This document shows, piece after piece, positions 51,259 to 59,964 of a DNA stretch of 64,000 bases (position 1 is its first letter; each line of letters opens with the position of its first letter). A program made the position numbers and the translations under genes. This stretch comes from Methanobacteriota archaeon (GTDB taxonomy: Archaea > Halobacteriota > Methanomicrobia > Methanomicrobiales > Methanoculleaceae): NCBI GenBank assembly GCA_023393455.1, contig JAEWLJ010000002.1:1-64000 (forward strand). The letters run 5' to 3'. The notes beneath the pieces were generated by a model. It was not told the DNA's origin, did no database searches, and saw nothing but the letters and a program-made list of their open reading frames with translations.

Positions 51259-52431
51259 TCACCCGACCCGGTGGTCTTCGTCGCGGTCCGTCCGGATGAC
51301 CTCCGCGTAGACGCCGAGCATCCGTTCGCTGACGACGCTCCACCTGAACCTCTCCATCACTTTCCTCCGCCCGGCTTTCCCGAGTCTCTGCATGGAGGCC
51401 GGGTCGTCGATGAGGTGGCAGATCCCCCAGGCGATCGAGTCCGGCCGGACGGGAACTTTGATACCGTTCCTGAAGTTATCGATGTTCTCGGCGAGCCCCC
51501 CGACATCGGTCGCGACGACACAGCGCTCCGCGCTCCAGGCCTCCGTGAGGACGAGCCCGAAGGGTTCGTTCCTGCTTGGTATGACGACGAGGTCGCAGGC
51601 GTTCAGGAGCCGGATATGCTCCTCATCGGAGACGTAGCCGAGGAACTGCACGGGAAGACCGTGCGCCATTCCCTCCAGGTAACCGCGCATATCCCCGGTG
51701 CCGGCGAAGAGGAACTGCACGTCCCAGCGTTTGGCCAGGATATCGGGTATGGCCTGCATCAAGAGATCGGGCCCCTTCTGGTAGGTGAGGCGTCCGACGA
51801 AGAGGACGACGGGCGCGAGCGGGTGGATACCGTAGTGCTTCTTCACCTCGCCCGGGTCGACCCTGGTGCGGTAGGCAGAAGGGTCGATCCCGTTCGGAAT
51901 GACGGTGATCTTCCATCCCGGGACGTTATAGAGCCACATCACCTCGGTCTTCGTCGAGTTCGAGACGGTCGTGACCGCCTTTGCGATGTAGCCCCCATAC
52001 CACTCTTTGCCCGATATCTCCTGAAACTCCCACCAGCCCCCGAAGTTCCCCCCGTGCCGCCCATACTCGGTCGAGTGGTAGGAGAGGACGGTGTTTCGGT
52101 CACGGAGGGCGTGCAGCGCCTCCACGACATGCCAGTCGTGGAAGTGGAGGATGTCGAAAGCCGGGGTGTCGCAGGCACGGAAGGCATCCACGAGCATGTT
52201 GCTCATGGTCCTGCAGTACTCGACGATGTTGTCGCCATAGGGAAGGCAGTAGTGGTAGTGGACGTTATTGATCGCCGCGTCGTCTCCCTCTCCCCGCGTG
52301 AAGAAATGGACCTCGTGCCCCTTCTGTGCGAGGCGTTCGGCGAGGTGGGTCGCTGCCGGCGCAAGGCCGCCCACCTTGAACGTGGCATTGAGCGACTCCC
52401 AGCAGAAGAATGCTAACTTAAGCGTTTCCAT
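51259..52431 (-). CDS. GT4-family glucan (glycogen) synthase-like glycosyltransferase
   Basis: 390 residues. Two Rossmann domains: N-terminal FFCWESLNATFKVGGLAPAA (KxGGL nucleotide-sugar loop), HFHDWHVVEAL and LSYHSTEYGRHGG; C-terminal VVLFVGRLTYQKGPDLLMQA and VIPSRNEPFGLVLTEAWSAE (E-x7-E). By context it elongates alpha-1,4-glucan from ADP- or UDP-glucose. It is GT4-like and shorter than bacterial GlgA. Overlaps the end of the GH57 amylase gene by 19 bases. Confidence 0.82.
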   Translation of the reverse strand: METLKLAFFCWESLNATFKVGGLAPAATHLAERLAQKGHEVHFFTRGEGDDAAINNVHYHYCLPYGDNIVEYCRTMSNMLVDAFRACDTPAFDILHFHDWHVVEALHALRDRNTVLSYHSTEYGRHGGNFGGWWEFQEISGKEWYGGYIAKAVTTVSNSTKTEVMWLYNVPGWKITVIPNGIDPSAYRTRVDPGEVKKHYGIHPLAPVVLFVGRLTYQKGPDLLMQAIPDILAKRWDVQFLFAGTGDMRGYLEGMAHGLPVQFLGYVSDEEHIRLLNACDLVVIPSRNEPFGLVLTEAWSAERCVVATDVGGLAENIDNFRNGIKVPVRPDSIAWGICHLIDDPASMQRLGKAGRRKVMERFRWSVVSERMLGVYAEVIRTDRDEDHRVG

Positions 52432-53867
52432 AGTTTGTTGATCCTCTTCTGAATCATCGTTCGGAGTCTCGTGCGGTCGGAGATACCCCAGATCTTCTGC
52501 GCCAGTTGCGTATCACCGATGACCTGGGCGATCCAGCGGTTGAAGTCCTCCCGCTCCACGTGGTACCGGATGACATCGTCCGGGGCAAACTCGAGCATAT
52601 TTGCAAGTTCCTGGAGACTGTGGGCGGCGTACCCGGCCGGCCGGTCATAGGACGAGAAGTAGAACGCCTTATCCGGGGGGACGCAGCGGAGCGAGAGAGC
52701 GGCCTTGGGCGACCGGGCGATGGTTGCAGACCGTTCCTCGGCGTGCGAGAGGATCCGCATGAATGAGGCGAAGTAGTCGTAGGTCGCCTGGTGGCTGACG
52801 GCGTGGAGCGGCTTTCCGCACGAGGTCGAGCGCATGGCCATCCGGCGAATATGCTCGGTCTCAAGGAGGCAGCGCCAGATCTCCGCGTCTGTCACCAGGC
52901 CCCCGGCCTCCTCGAGCGCCTCGAGGGCGGACTGCTGCATGATGGTCCTCTGCCGGCCCGGCAAGCCGGTCGGGTCGCCTGTCTCCCCGATCTCCTCGTG
53001 CGGTGGAAGCCGGGCGGCGTCTGAGGGGCGTACGGTCTCTATCCCCTCCGCCGCGAGGGCGGACGGGAGCGCACGCAGGAACTCGAGGATGCCCGCTTCG
53101 GGGCCGATGAAGTCCCCGAAGATGCGGTAGTCGAGGAAGAGCGTGATGCAGTCGCCGGGGGATACGGAGAGCCACCCCGCATACTGGTCGGCCATCAGCG
53201 GCCACTTGTCCCACCCCCGCCACGGAAACCGTACGGCGATATCGTCGGAGAGGTCGCAGTGGGTGACGAGGACCGGGAGGCCCCGGTAGGTGTAGGTGTG
53301 GTTTGGGTCCCTCTCAAGAGCAGGGCCTTCGCCTCCCTCGATGATGGCCGCCTCAATTCCGGCCCCGGCAAGCGCCTCTGCGGTGGTCGGGGTGATCGGG
53401 TAGTCGGTATGCGCAAACGTGGTCGGCGTGACCGAGAAGTGCTCCTTCATCAGGTTCCGGTGCATGAGAAGTTCGTCCGTGAACTCCGTGAGATCGGTGA
53501 ACTGTCCGGCGACGCTGTGATGGTAGGTCTGGGCGAGGAGTTCGACGTTAGGGTGGGTGGCCGCACGGGAGAGGAGGTCGAGCATCTCCGGGTACCACGC
53601 ATCGAGGTTCTCCACCACCGTTCCGGATATCGCAAAGGCGCACGTAAACCCCTCATCGAGGAGTTCGAGGAGGAGTTCCGTCGTCGGTCGGAAGGAGCGG
53701 TCGATGACCTCCCCCAGGTCTTCCTTCGCGTCAGGGTTAAAGTAACTCTCTTTTACGTTTCTCTTTCCCTTTACCAGATCAGGTAAAAACCCGGGGTTAA
53801 GGTAGCAGGGATAATGAATATCGAATCCCAGACAGACCTTCGGTGGATTTAAGCCCTCGCCCGTCAT
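52413..53867 (-). CDS. GH57 alpha-amylase
   Basis: 484 residues from ATG 53867. GH57 motifs: LGFDIHYPCYLNPGFLPDLV, FAISGTVVENLDAWYPEMLD, VELLAQTYHHSVAGQF, FAHTDYPITPTTAEALAGAG (nucleophile region) and TLFLDYRIFGDFIG (catalytic Asp). The C-terminal helical region ends in DRTRLRTMIQKRINKLWKRL. It degrades the stored glucan, probably in the cytoplasm (no signal peptide). A TATA box at 53888-53899 is only ~25 bases away, so the mRNA should be leaderless. First gene of the cluster. Confidence 0.88.
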   Translation of the reverse strand: MTGEGLNPPKVCLGFDIHYPCYLNPGFLPDLVKGKRNVKESYFNPDAKEDLGEVIDRSFRPTTELLLELLDEGFTCAFAISGTVVENLDAWYPEMLDLLSRAATHPNVELLAQTYHHSVAGQFTDLTEFTDELLMHRNLMKEHFSVTPTTFAHTDYPITPTTAEALAGAGIEAAIIEGGEGPALERDPNHTYTYRGLPVLVTHCDLSDDIAVRFPWRGWDKWPLMADQYAGWLSVSPGDCITLFLDYRIFGDFIGPEAGILEFLRALPSALAAEGIETVRPSDAARLPPHEEIGETGDPTGLPGRQRTIMQQSALEALEEAGGLVTDAEIWRCLLETEHIRRMAMRSTSCGKPLHAVSHQATYDYFASFMRILSHAEERSATIARSPKAALSLRCVPPDKAFYFSSYDRPAGYAAHSLQELANMLEFAPDDVIRYHVEREDFNRWIAQVIGDTQLAQKIWGISDRTRLRTMIQKRINKLWKRLS

Positions 53868-53887
53868 CGGTGGTAGATGTCCGTTTC

Positions 53888-53899
53888 CGTATATAAATG
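53888..53899 (-). promoter_or_regulatory. TATA box of the glucan-cluster operon
   Basis: The minus strand reads ATTTATATACGG, 21-32 bases before ATG 53867. With archaeal spacing of ~25 bases transcription would begin at or next to the ATG, giving a leaderless transcript. Confidence 0.6.
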
Positions 53900-53974
53900 T
53901 CGTCGACGTGGAATGCCCGCCGACCCTTAGGCCCTTTCCGTGCTCCGATACCCGGGAAGCTGGCAACCGTCATC

Positions 53975-54350
53975 CCCGGAGCGGATCGAGGCATCCGCAA
54001 TACCCTTGCGGAAGCACGGTCAAGAGCCTATTCTGCTGTTAATTCCGCTATGGTTGAGGCTTACTGGGAGATCGGGCGGCAGATAGATGAAACCGTTGGT
54101 GAACGCGCCGAATATGGAAAAAGGTCTGCTGAGATATTCGGCGGGGCAGTTGACTTCAGAGTTTGGTAAAGGCTTTGATGAAACCAGTTTACGCCGTGCG
54201 TCAATTTTTCAAGACATTTCCAATTCGTGCTACAGTGTGGCACGAATTGAGTTGGTCGCACTATCGCCTGCTTGACGTCATCCCAAAAAGATCTATGAAT
54301 CTTCCGTACACCCTGATCGGAACACTCACCTCCGAGGTTTCTACCATCTG
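53975..54350 (+). pseudogene. DUF1016 nuclease N-terminal remnant
   Basis: The DUF1016 helical domain is readable in successive frames: IRNTLAEARSRAYSAVNSAM, VEAYWEIGRQIDETVGERAE, then GLLRYSAGQLTSEFGKGFDE, then RQFFKTFPIRATVWHELSWS. At least two frameshifts are needed, and the nuclease half is missing. Homology fades shortly before a dispersed hairpin repeat at 54356. Confidence 0.65.
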
Positions 54351-54355
54351 AACTA

Positions 54356-54463
54356 TATCCTGGGCAAGGAGGGTGAAACGGCTTCCCATCGGGTATCGCC
54401 ACGCGGGGGGGAGGGATCGGGAGGGGGTGTCCCCCTCCCGGCAAAGGAATTTTGGGACAATCT
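54356..54463 (+). repeat. Dispersed hairpin repeat, copy 2
   Basis: About 108 bp at over 90% identity to 22-126, in the same orientation. It has the same inner G-run/C-run hairpin (GGGAGGGGG / CCCCCTCCC). It lies next to a DUF1016 remnant, as copy 1 lies in a broken HEPN gene. 54464-54684 after it holds no supportable gene, although one plus-strand frame stays open through it. Confidence 0.8.
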
Positions 54464-54684
54464 CTTTCAAAACACTCGCCCACGATTAAAACAAGTAGGA
54501 TTCAATGAAGTCAAGCGAGAGATAGAACTCCCCGTGTCACACCAGGCGTTCATTATTAGGTATGAAGGAGGGGGACGTCCGCATCTTCACTTTTGTAGTC
54601 GGGTGGCTGGACTTATTCAACACAACCCCCACCAAAACATTCTAAAGAGACCTCTCCCGATCACCCTCCAGGAAGTGTGGCTGC

Positions 54685-56988
54685 ATGGACTATCTGGAGG
54701 AGTTTCCTGTTCTCTTCATCGACGATGAACTGCACTCGGACACCGCAGAAGGCCGGGCGTCGCGGGAGATCGTGAAGGAACTCAAAGAGGACGATCTTCC
54801 CGTCATCGAGGCTTTGGCCGCCCGCGACGGGGTTCACGCATTTCTCTCGCACCCTCACGCGAGCTGCATCGTCATCGACTGGGAACTCTCGGCCGAGACC
54901 ACGAACGGCATGCTCACCGCGCAGGACGTCATCACCCTCATCCGGGAGAGGAACCCGAAAGTCCCGATCTTTTTAAACACCGAGAAACTGGCGATCTCCG
55001 CCATACCCCTCTCCGTCATATCCCGGATCGACGGCTACATCTGGAAACTCGAGGACACCCCCGGCTTCATCGCCGGCCACATCAAGCGGGCGGCAACGAA
55101 CTACCTCGCCGACGTCCTCCCTCCGTTCTTCCAGGGGCTGATGGACTACGTCGAGGAGTACCGCTACTCCTGGCACACGCCGGGGCATATGGGTGGTGTT
55201 GCGTTCCTCAAAAGCGCCGCAGGCCGGATCTTCTACAACTTCTTCGGGGAGAACACTCTCCGGGCCGACCTCTCGGCCTCGGTGCCGGAACTCGGTTCGC
55301 TTCTCGAACACTCCGGCGCCGTCGGGGAGGCGGAACGGAAGGCCGCGGAGGTCTTCGGGGCCGACCGGACCTACTTCGTCACCGGCGGGACCTCGGCCGC
55401 GAACAAGATCGTCTGGCTTGGGACCGTCACTCCCGGCGATATCGTCCTCGTAGACCGGAACTGCCATGCGTCGGTGATGCACGCGATCATCATGACCGGC
55501 GCCATCCCCGTCTACCTCATCCCCGCCCGGAACGACTACGGGATCATCGGCCCCGTCCGGAGCAGCGAGTTCCGTCCCGAGGTCATCGCAGAGAAGATCA
55601 GGAACTCCCCCCTCATCGACGATCCCGCGTCGCGGGCGGTCAGGATGGCCGTGATCACCAACTCCACCTACGATGGGATCTGCTACAGCGCGGAGAGGAT
55701 CGAGGAGCAACTGAAGGAGACCGTCCCCTATATCCACTACGACGAGGCGTGGTCGGGCTACGCCCGGTTCCACCCCCTCTACGCCGGGCGGTTCGGGATG
55801 CATGAGACGGACGGGGTCGGCCCGACGGTCTTTGCCACCCAGTCGACCCACAAGGTCCTCGCCGCGTTCTCACAGGGCTCGATGCTCCACGTCAGGCAGG
55901 GCCGGAGCCCCGTCGACCACCCGCGGTTCAACGAGGCGTTCATGATGCTCACCTCGACCTCCCCCCAGTACACCATCATCGCGTCGCTCGATGTCGCCGC
56001 CAGGATGATGGCCGGGCACTCGGGGAGGTTCCTCGTCGAGGAGACGATCGAGGAGGCGATCGTCTTTAGAAAGAAGATGGTGACGGTGGCCGAAGAGATC
56101 CGGGCAGGGAACAGGACCGGAGAGGACTACTGGTGGTTCACCGTCTGGCAGCCCGACTGCATCATGGACGAGGAGACGGAGAGGCCGCTATCTGAAGCGG
56201 ATGATATCCTCCTCAGGAACCACGCCGGTTGCTGGCTCCTGAATCCGCACGATGCCTGGCACGGTTTCGACGGCGTTGAAGAGGGTTACGCCATGCTCGA
56301 TCCCGTCAAGGTGACGATCCTCACCCCGGGGATCGGGCCGGGCGGGAGGATGGAGGAGTGGGGGATACCGGCGGCCGTCGTCACGAATTACCTCCGGGAG
56401 AGCGGGATCGTCGTCGAAAAGACCGGGTACTACTCGATTTTGGTCCTCTTCACGCTCGGGATCACCAAGGGCAAGTCCGGGACGCTGCTTGCGGAACTCT
56501 TCCGGTTCAAGGCGCTCTACGACGGCAACAGCCCGCTTGAGGAGGTCTTCCCCGACCTGGTGCGCCGCTACCCTGCCCGGTACGCCGGGCGTGGCCTCGC
56601 CGACCTCTGCCGGGAGATGCACGGCTACCTCCGGGATGGGTCGATCACCGACGTCGTCCGGAACGTCTACGCGACGCTGCCTGAGGCGGCGATGACGCCG
56701 GCGAAGGCCTACCGCCACCTGGTGCGGGGCGAGGTGACACCGGTGCCCGCGAGCGAACTCGAGGGGCGGACGGTCGCGGTGATGGTCGTCCCCTACCCGC
56801 CCGGCATCCCGGTCGTCATGCCGGGGGAGCGGTGCGGCCCGGCAACGCGGGCGATCGTCGATTACCTCGTCTCCCTGCAGGACTTCGACGCCCTCTTCCC
56901 CGGGTTCGAGAGCGAGGTGCACGGGGTGGATGTTGTCGTGGCGGAGGACGGGCAGAGGGTCTACTCCATCTACTGCGTTTCGGAGTGA
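54685..56988 (+). CDS. PLP-dependent Orn/Lys/Arg decarboxylase
   Basis: 767 residues. N-terminal response-regulator-like wing domain (PVLFIDDELHSDTAEGRASR, CIVIDWELSAETTNGML), large PLP domain with YSWHTPGHMGGVAFLKSAAG, FVTGGTSAANKIVWLGTVTP, YIHYDEAWSGYARFHPLYAG and PLP lysine ATQSTHKVLAAFSQGSML (~400), then the C-terminal domain. It fits fold-III-type aspartate-aminotransferase-like basic amino acid decarboxylases (SpeA/LdcC/AdiA group). Substrate arginine, lysine or ornithine is not decidable here; arginine for polyamines is common in archaea via another enzyme type, so an acid-stress role is possible. Confidence 0.85.
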   Translation: MDYLEEFPVLFIDDELHSDTAEGRASREIVKELKEDDLPVIEALAARDGVHAFLSHPHASCIVIDWELSAETTNGMLTAQDVITLIRERNPKVPIFLNTEKLAISAIPLSVISRIDGYIWKLEDTPGFIAGHIKRAATNYLADVLPPFFQGLMDYVEEYRYSWHTPGHMGGVAFLKSAAGRIFYNFFGENTLRADLSASVPELGSLLEHSGAVGEAERKAAEVFGADRTYFVTGGTSAANKIVWLGTVTPGDIVLVDRNCHASVMHAIIMTGAIPVYLIPARNDYGIIGPVRSSEFRPEVIAEKIRNSPLIDDPASRAVRMAVITNSTYDGICYSAERIEEQLKETVPYIHYDEAWSGYARFHPLYAGRFGMHETDGVGPTVFATQSTHKVLAAFSQGSMLHVRQGRSPVDHPRFNEAFMMLTSTSPQYTIIASLDVAARMMAGHSGRFLVEETIEEAIVFRKKMVTVAEEIRAGNRTGEDYWWFTVWQPDCIMDEETERPLSEADDILLRNHAGCWLLNPHDAWHGFDGVEEGYAMLDPVKVTILTPGIGPGGRMEEWGIPAAVVTNYLRESGIVVEKTGYYSILVLFTLGITKGKSGTLLAELFRFKALYDGNSPLEEVFPDLVRRYPARYAGRGLADLCREMHGYLRDGSITDVVRNVYATLPEAAMTPAKAYRHLVRGEVTPVPASELEGRTVAVMVVPYPPGIPVVMPGERCGPATRAIVDYLVSLQDFDALFPGFESEVHGVDVVVAEDGQRVYSIYCVSE

Positions 56989-56999
56989 CGCCGGTCAAT

Positions 57000-57137
57000 C
57001 CCGCACGCCGACGAAGATCGCGGTCGCGAGGAAGTGGACGAGGCTACGATACTGAGCGAGACGGCGTCGAGAGTGAACTCAGCGGCGATGGATGGGAGCG
57101 CGATGTTCACTGCCGAGCCCATAAACGGGGTGGCCAC
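57000..57137 (-). pseudogene. MFS (DHA2-type) transporter N-terminal remnant
   Basis: The minus strand reads ATPFMGSAVNIALPSIAAEF, TLDAVSLS and, one frame away, FLATAIFVGVRD. These match the first membrane helices of EmrB/QacA-type drug exporters (FMGSAVNIALPSIGREF, then WVATAYLLATAIFLVP). Frameshifted and cut off. The rest of 56989-57538 shows no gene. Confidence 0.55.
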
Positions 57138-57538
57138 GCGCTGAGTGCAGGGTGGTCGGGATGATGCCGGATCACCTGCCGGGGGGTACGGTGCCGGGCA
57201 GGGACCTGCCCGGGAGAGAACAATGAAGAGGAGAGGGGCGGGTTAGCCGGCGGTACTCTTTACATTAACCGATAACGTATGCAAATTATTTACACGTCTG
57301 GGTTTTGTCGGAGAAAAAGTCCTGGTTTCGTCGTGAGTAATTTCTTGCTTCAACGGTCATTTTTCGGAAAACCCCTTGAGGTGGGGTTTAATATTCCGCG
57401 CAACACCTCTCCCGCACTGCGCTTGTTCTTCAGAAAGGTGTGGAATGGACGATTCCCGGCGGAATGCCCGTGATCCTGCGTGCTATTCCGGAGACGCTCG
57501 GGTGATCTCTCACGTGCCGAGATCGACGTACTGCTTGC

Positions 57539-57570
57539 GTATATAAAACGTGTAAAGAAATTGGACAGAA
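57539..57570 (+). promoter_or_regulatory. TATA box and ACGTGTAAAGAAA motif
   Basis: TATATAAAA (57539-57547) is followed at once by ACGTGTAAAGAAATTGGACA and GAA. The second motif recurs near 59972, 63501 and, on the minus strand, 28915-28940, each time upstream of a gene for an exported protein. It lies where transcription should begin. Confidence 0.55.
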
Positions 57571-57591
57571 TTTTTATACGGAGGTCTTCCG

Positions 57592-58047
57592 ATGTCTCAT
57601 CGGTGGATTCTGATGAAGATCAGCCGCGTTATAGGACTTCTGGCCGTCGTCGCCTTCATCGTGCCGGTGGTTTCAGCTGCAGGTATCGGAAGCGAAAATG
57701 ACGGAGTCGCGGGACTTCTCTCGCAGGCGGACGGGTATGGAACCCGTGAGTATTTTACGATCACACAGGGGGAGACTGATTCTCATCTGCTCAATGTACC
57801 AGCTGGGATGTCCTTACTGAATGTTTACTTAAACTGGTTTACCCCGGACCACTCCCTGGAATTGGAGATCTACAGACCGGATGGAAGCCTGTATGGTTCG
57901 TACCATGACAACTATGGTGGACGTCCAGATGGAAAGATCCGCATAGATATAAGCAGCCCTGCATCAGGTACCTGGAGACTTAACGTGTATGGAGAGAGTG
58001 TGACAGGAACCATTCCGTATATTTTGAATTGCAATGCTTATGCTTAA
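57592..58047 (+). CDS. Secreted beta-sandwich protein (PPC-like domain)
   Basis: 151 residues from ATG 57592, behind GGAGGT. Signal peptide (ISRVIGLLAVVAFIVPVVSA, cut ~ residue 28), then one ~100-residue beta-sandwich: GTREYFTITQGETDSHLLNV, LLNVYLNWFTPDHSLELEIY, GKIRIDISSPASGTWRLNVY. The pattern is that of pre-peptidase C-terminal (PPC)-type domains, which mediate binding or export of extracellular proteins. It stands alone as a domain. It shares a promoter motif with the precursor genes at 60191 and 63718. Confidence 0.7.
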   Translation: MSHRWILMKISRVIGLLAVVAFIVPVVSAAGIGSENDGVAGLLSQADGYGTREYFTITQGETDSHLLNVPAGMSLLNVYLNWFTPDHSLELEIYRPDGSLYGSYHDNYGGRPDGKIRIDISSPASGTWRLNVYGESVTGTIPYILNCNAYA

Positions 58048-58130
58048 ATGATTACCTCTCACACGCTTTCAACAAAGCCGAACACCTACCAAACCAAATC
58101 TTTTTATTGATACCGGTTTTATGTAAATCC

Positions 58131-58904
58131 ATGGTCATGCGGGTGCGGATTGCCGGAATCGCTCTGGCCATCCTCTGCCTCGCACTGCTGCCGTCTGCCG
58201 CATGTGCTACTGCCGTTCAGGACGCATATCCGGAGAAGGTGCCGTTGGATCCGATGCCGGTGTACGTCTGGAATCTCCCCCTGGAGATTGTTATTCTCGG
58301 ACTCGTATCCATATTCGTTCCGGTGCTTTTTATCCCGATGCAGCTTGTATTCTCGCTGCTCACATGGTTGCATTTCGGCCATAAGAGGGTCCTGCACAAT
58401 AACGTCCTTGAGAACGAAACCCGGAATGCAATGTACCTATGCATACGCGATAATCCGGGAATCAATACAAGCTCTCTCTCCCGGTTGCTCGGGATGAATA
58501 TCGGAACCCTCCGCTACCACGTAGAGATGTTATGCAGGATGGGAACGGTCGTCCCCGAGCCGAACTGCAGAGGTATGAGATATTACGTCGACACGGGCGC
58601 CTGTTCTGATCTGGAACGAAAGGTGGCGGGATATCTCAACGAGCAGTCAAAGAGTCGGATACTCAATATCGTTTTGCAACACCCGGGAAGCACGAGAAAA
58701 GAGATCGCGTCCCGGCTCATAATGTCGGGCGCGAACGTCACCTGGCATATGAAACCGCTGCTCCGGGACAGCATTGTCAGAGACGAGAAGAAAGGACGGT
58801 TCGTACGCTACTACCTCTGCGCCGATGCGAAAGAGTGTGTACAAGCCCACGGATCGTGGAAGCCCACGATCGCCGGGGGGCGTGTGTCCGGCACCGGTAT
58901 CTGA
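58131..58904 (+). CDS. Membrane-anchored double winged-helix regulator
   Basis: 257 residues from ATG 58131. Signal sequence (IAGIALAILCLALLPSAACA), an exported segment of ~25 residues, a second membrane helix pair (LEIVILGLVSIFVPVLFIPM, QLVFSLLTWLHFG), then two cytoplasmic winged helices: ETRNAMYLCIRDNPGINTSS...IGTLRYHVEMLCRMG and SKSRILNIVLQHPGSTRKEI...ANVTWHMKPLLRDS. Such membrane-bound HTH proteins are frequent in methanogens and may sense an outside signal. It lies upstream of the precursor cluster and could control it (inference). Confidence 0.75.
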   Translation: MVMRVRIAGIALAILCLALLPSAACATAVQDAYPEKVPLDPMPVYVWNLPLEIVILGLVSIFVPVLFIPMQLVFSLLTWLHFGHKRVLHNNVLENETRNAMYLCIRDNPGINTSSLSRLLGMNIGTLRYHVEMLCRMGTVVPEPNCRGMRYYVDTGACSDLERKVAGYLNEQSKSRILNIVLQHPGSTRKEIASRLIMSGANVTWHMKPLLRDSIVRDEKKGRFVRYYLCADAKECVQAHGSWKPTIAGGRVSGTGI

Positions 58905-59008
58905 TTGCCGTTCGACAGTTCTCCATAACTACACCGTTTGCCTCTTTTCCCGGATCGCCCCGCGGCTTATCGAGGATGTGTTCAGAGTCTCCGGGCGCCG
59001 CCTGCACG

Positions 59009-59701
59009 TCATGCATGGACGACGGAGTCGGCCCGGGCGATCTCCTGCTCGGGGAAGAGGATGATGTGATCCGATATGCTCTCTGCGGTCGTAATCCCGC
59101 CCGACTGCCCGATCTCCGGGAAGATCTCGATCATATGCCGGGAGGCTTCGGAAGAGAACGTGGCCTCCTTCAGGGGACGAAGCGATCCGTCCGCGAAGGC
59201 GTACAGGTCGCCGTTGGTTTTGTTGTAGGTCATTGGACCGTCGTGTTTGAACGTCGTGAGCGTTATATTGTATTCTCCGTGAGTGAGATCGTCAAACTCG
59301 ATCCTGTCGACCTCGCGTAATATGGCGAGGGGATGTACCCCCTGCATGGGGAAGTCAAATATCTGGTCGTTATAATACACGTTGCCGCTCTGGTGGACAT
59401 ATACCTCGTACGCGTGCTCCTCCCCGTCTACGTAGCCGATCCAGTGGAGTCCGGTGCACTGCACTGTTCCGTCTTTGTCGATATACTGGTTCAGCTGGAT
59501 GAGCACGGCCGACTCGTTCGAAAACGCCTGCTCCTGTGCAAGCGTATTCCAGAGGTCAACCAGATCGGGTCGGCACTCCCGGGCGTCGAAAGAGATATGC
59601 ATCTCTCCCCTGGTGACCTCGGGTTGCTCGGGCATGTAGAAGTAATGCACAAAGACGAGAGTGATGAGGATGCTCCAGATGACAATCTGGCTCTTTTTCA
59701 T
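59009..59701 (-). CDS. Membrane-anchored exported protein, unknown
   Basis: 230 residues from ATG 59701, after GGAGGT. One N-terminal membrane anchor (IVIWSILITLVFVHYFYM), then an exported domain with ARECRPDLVDLWNTLAQEQA, ESAVLIQLNQYIDKDGTVQC and repeated beta segments (YNITLTTFKHDGPMTYNKTN). Two Cys could form a disulfide. No family recognised. It is transcribed away from the precursor gene at 60191, so the two may share a promoter region. Confidence 0.65.
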   Translation of the reverse strand: MKKSQIVIWSILITLVFVHYFYMPEQPEVTRGEMHISFDARECRPDLVDLWNTLAQEQAFSNESAVLIQLNQYIDKDGTVQCTGLHWIGYVDGEEHAYEVYVHQSGNVYYNDQIFDFPMQGVHPLAILREVDRIEFDDLTHGEYNITLTTFKHDGPMTYNKTNGDLYAFADGSLRPLKEATFSSEASRHMIEIFPEIGQSGGITTAESISDHIILFPEQEIARADSVVHA

Positions 59702-59964
59702 GGGACCTCCGGATAGGAGCGTCCTAGTTTCGACGGGTTTTTGTACGGGTTGAAGGTACTGTCACTCATGGCTGATACAGTTTATGCAATCGGCCGGCAG
59801 GCCTGCCTGTCTATCGACAGAACCCGGTAGTTCGGGTGCAGGGCGCGCGCAAGTGCGGCAGTCTGAGGCTGCTGCGTCCTGTACGGCATTACCGCCGTGA
59901 GAATGGGTTCTCTCCTGTGCCCTCGTCTTCCGGGGAGGGTTCTCTCCGTTCATTTTCGGCAAAT
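59702..59964. other. Divergent intergenic region
   Basis: About 260 bp between the exported-protein gene and the leader of the precursor gene. No gene supported; it should hold both promoters. Confidence 0.4.

Noticed and set aside
54350..54684. Long plus-strand open frame through hairpin repeat copy 2
   Set aside because: It has no start codon context and no recognisable domain; the repeat part translates to Gly/Pro-rich sequence. More likely a chance open frame in GC-rich DNA.
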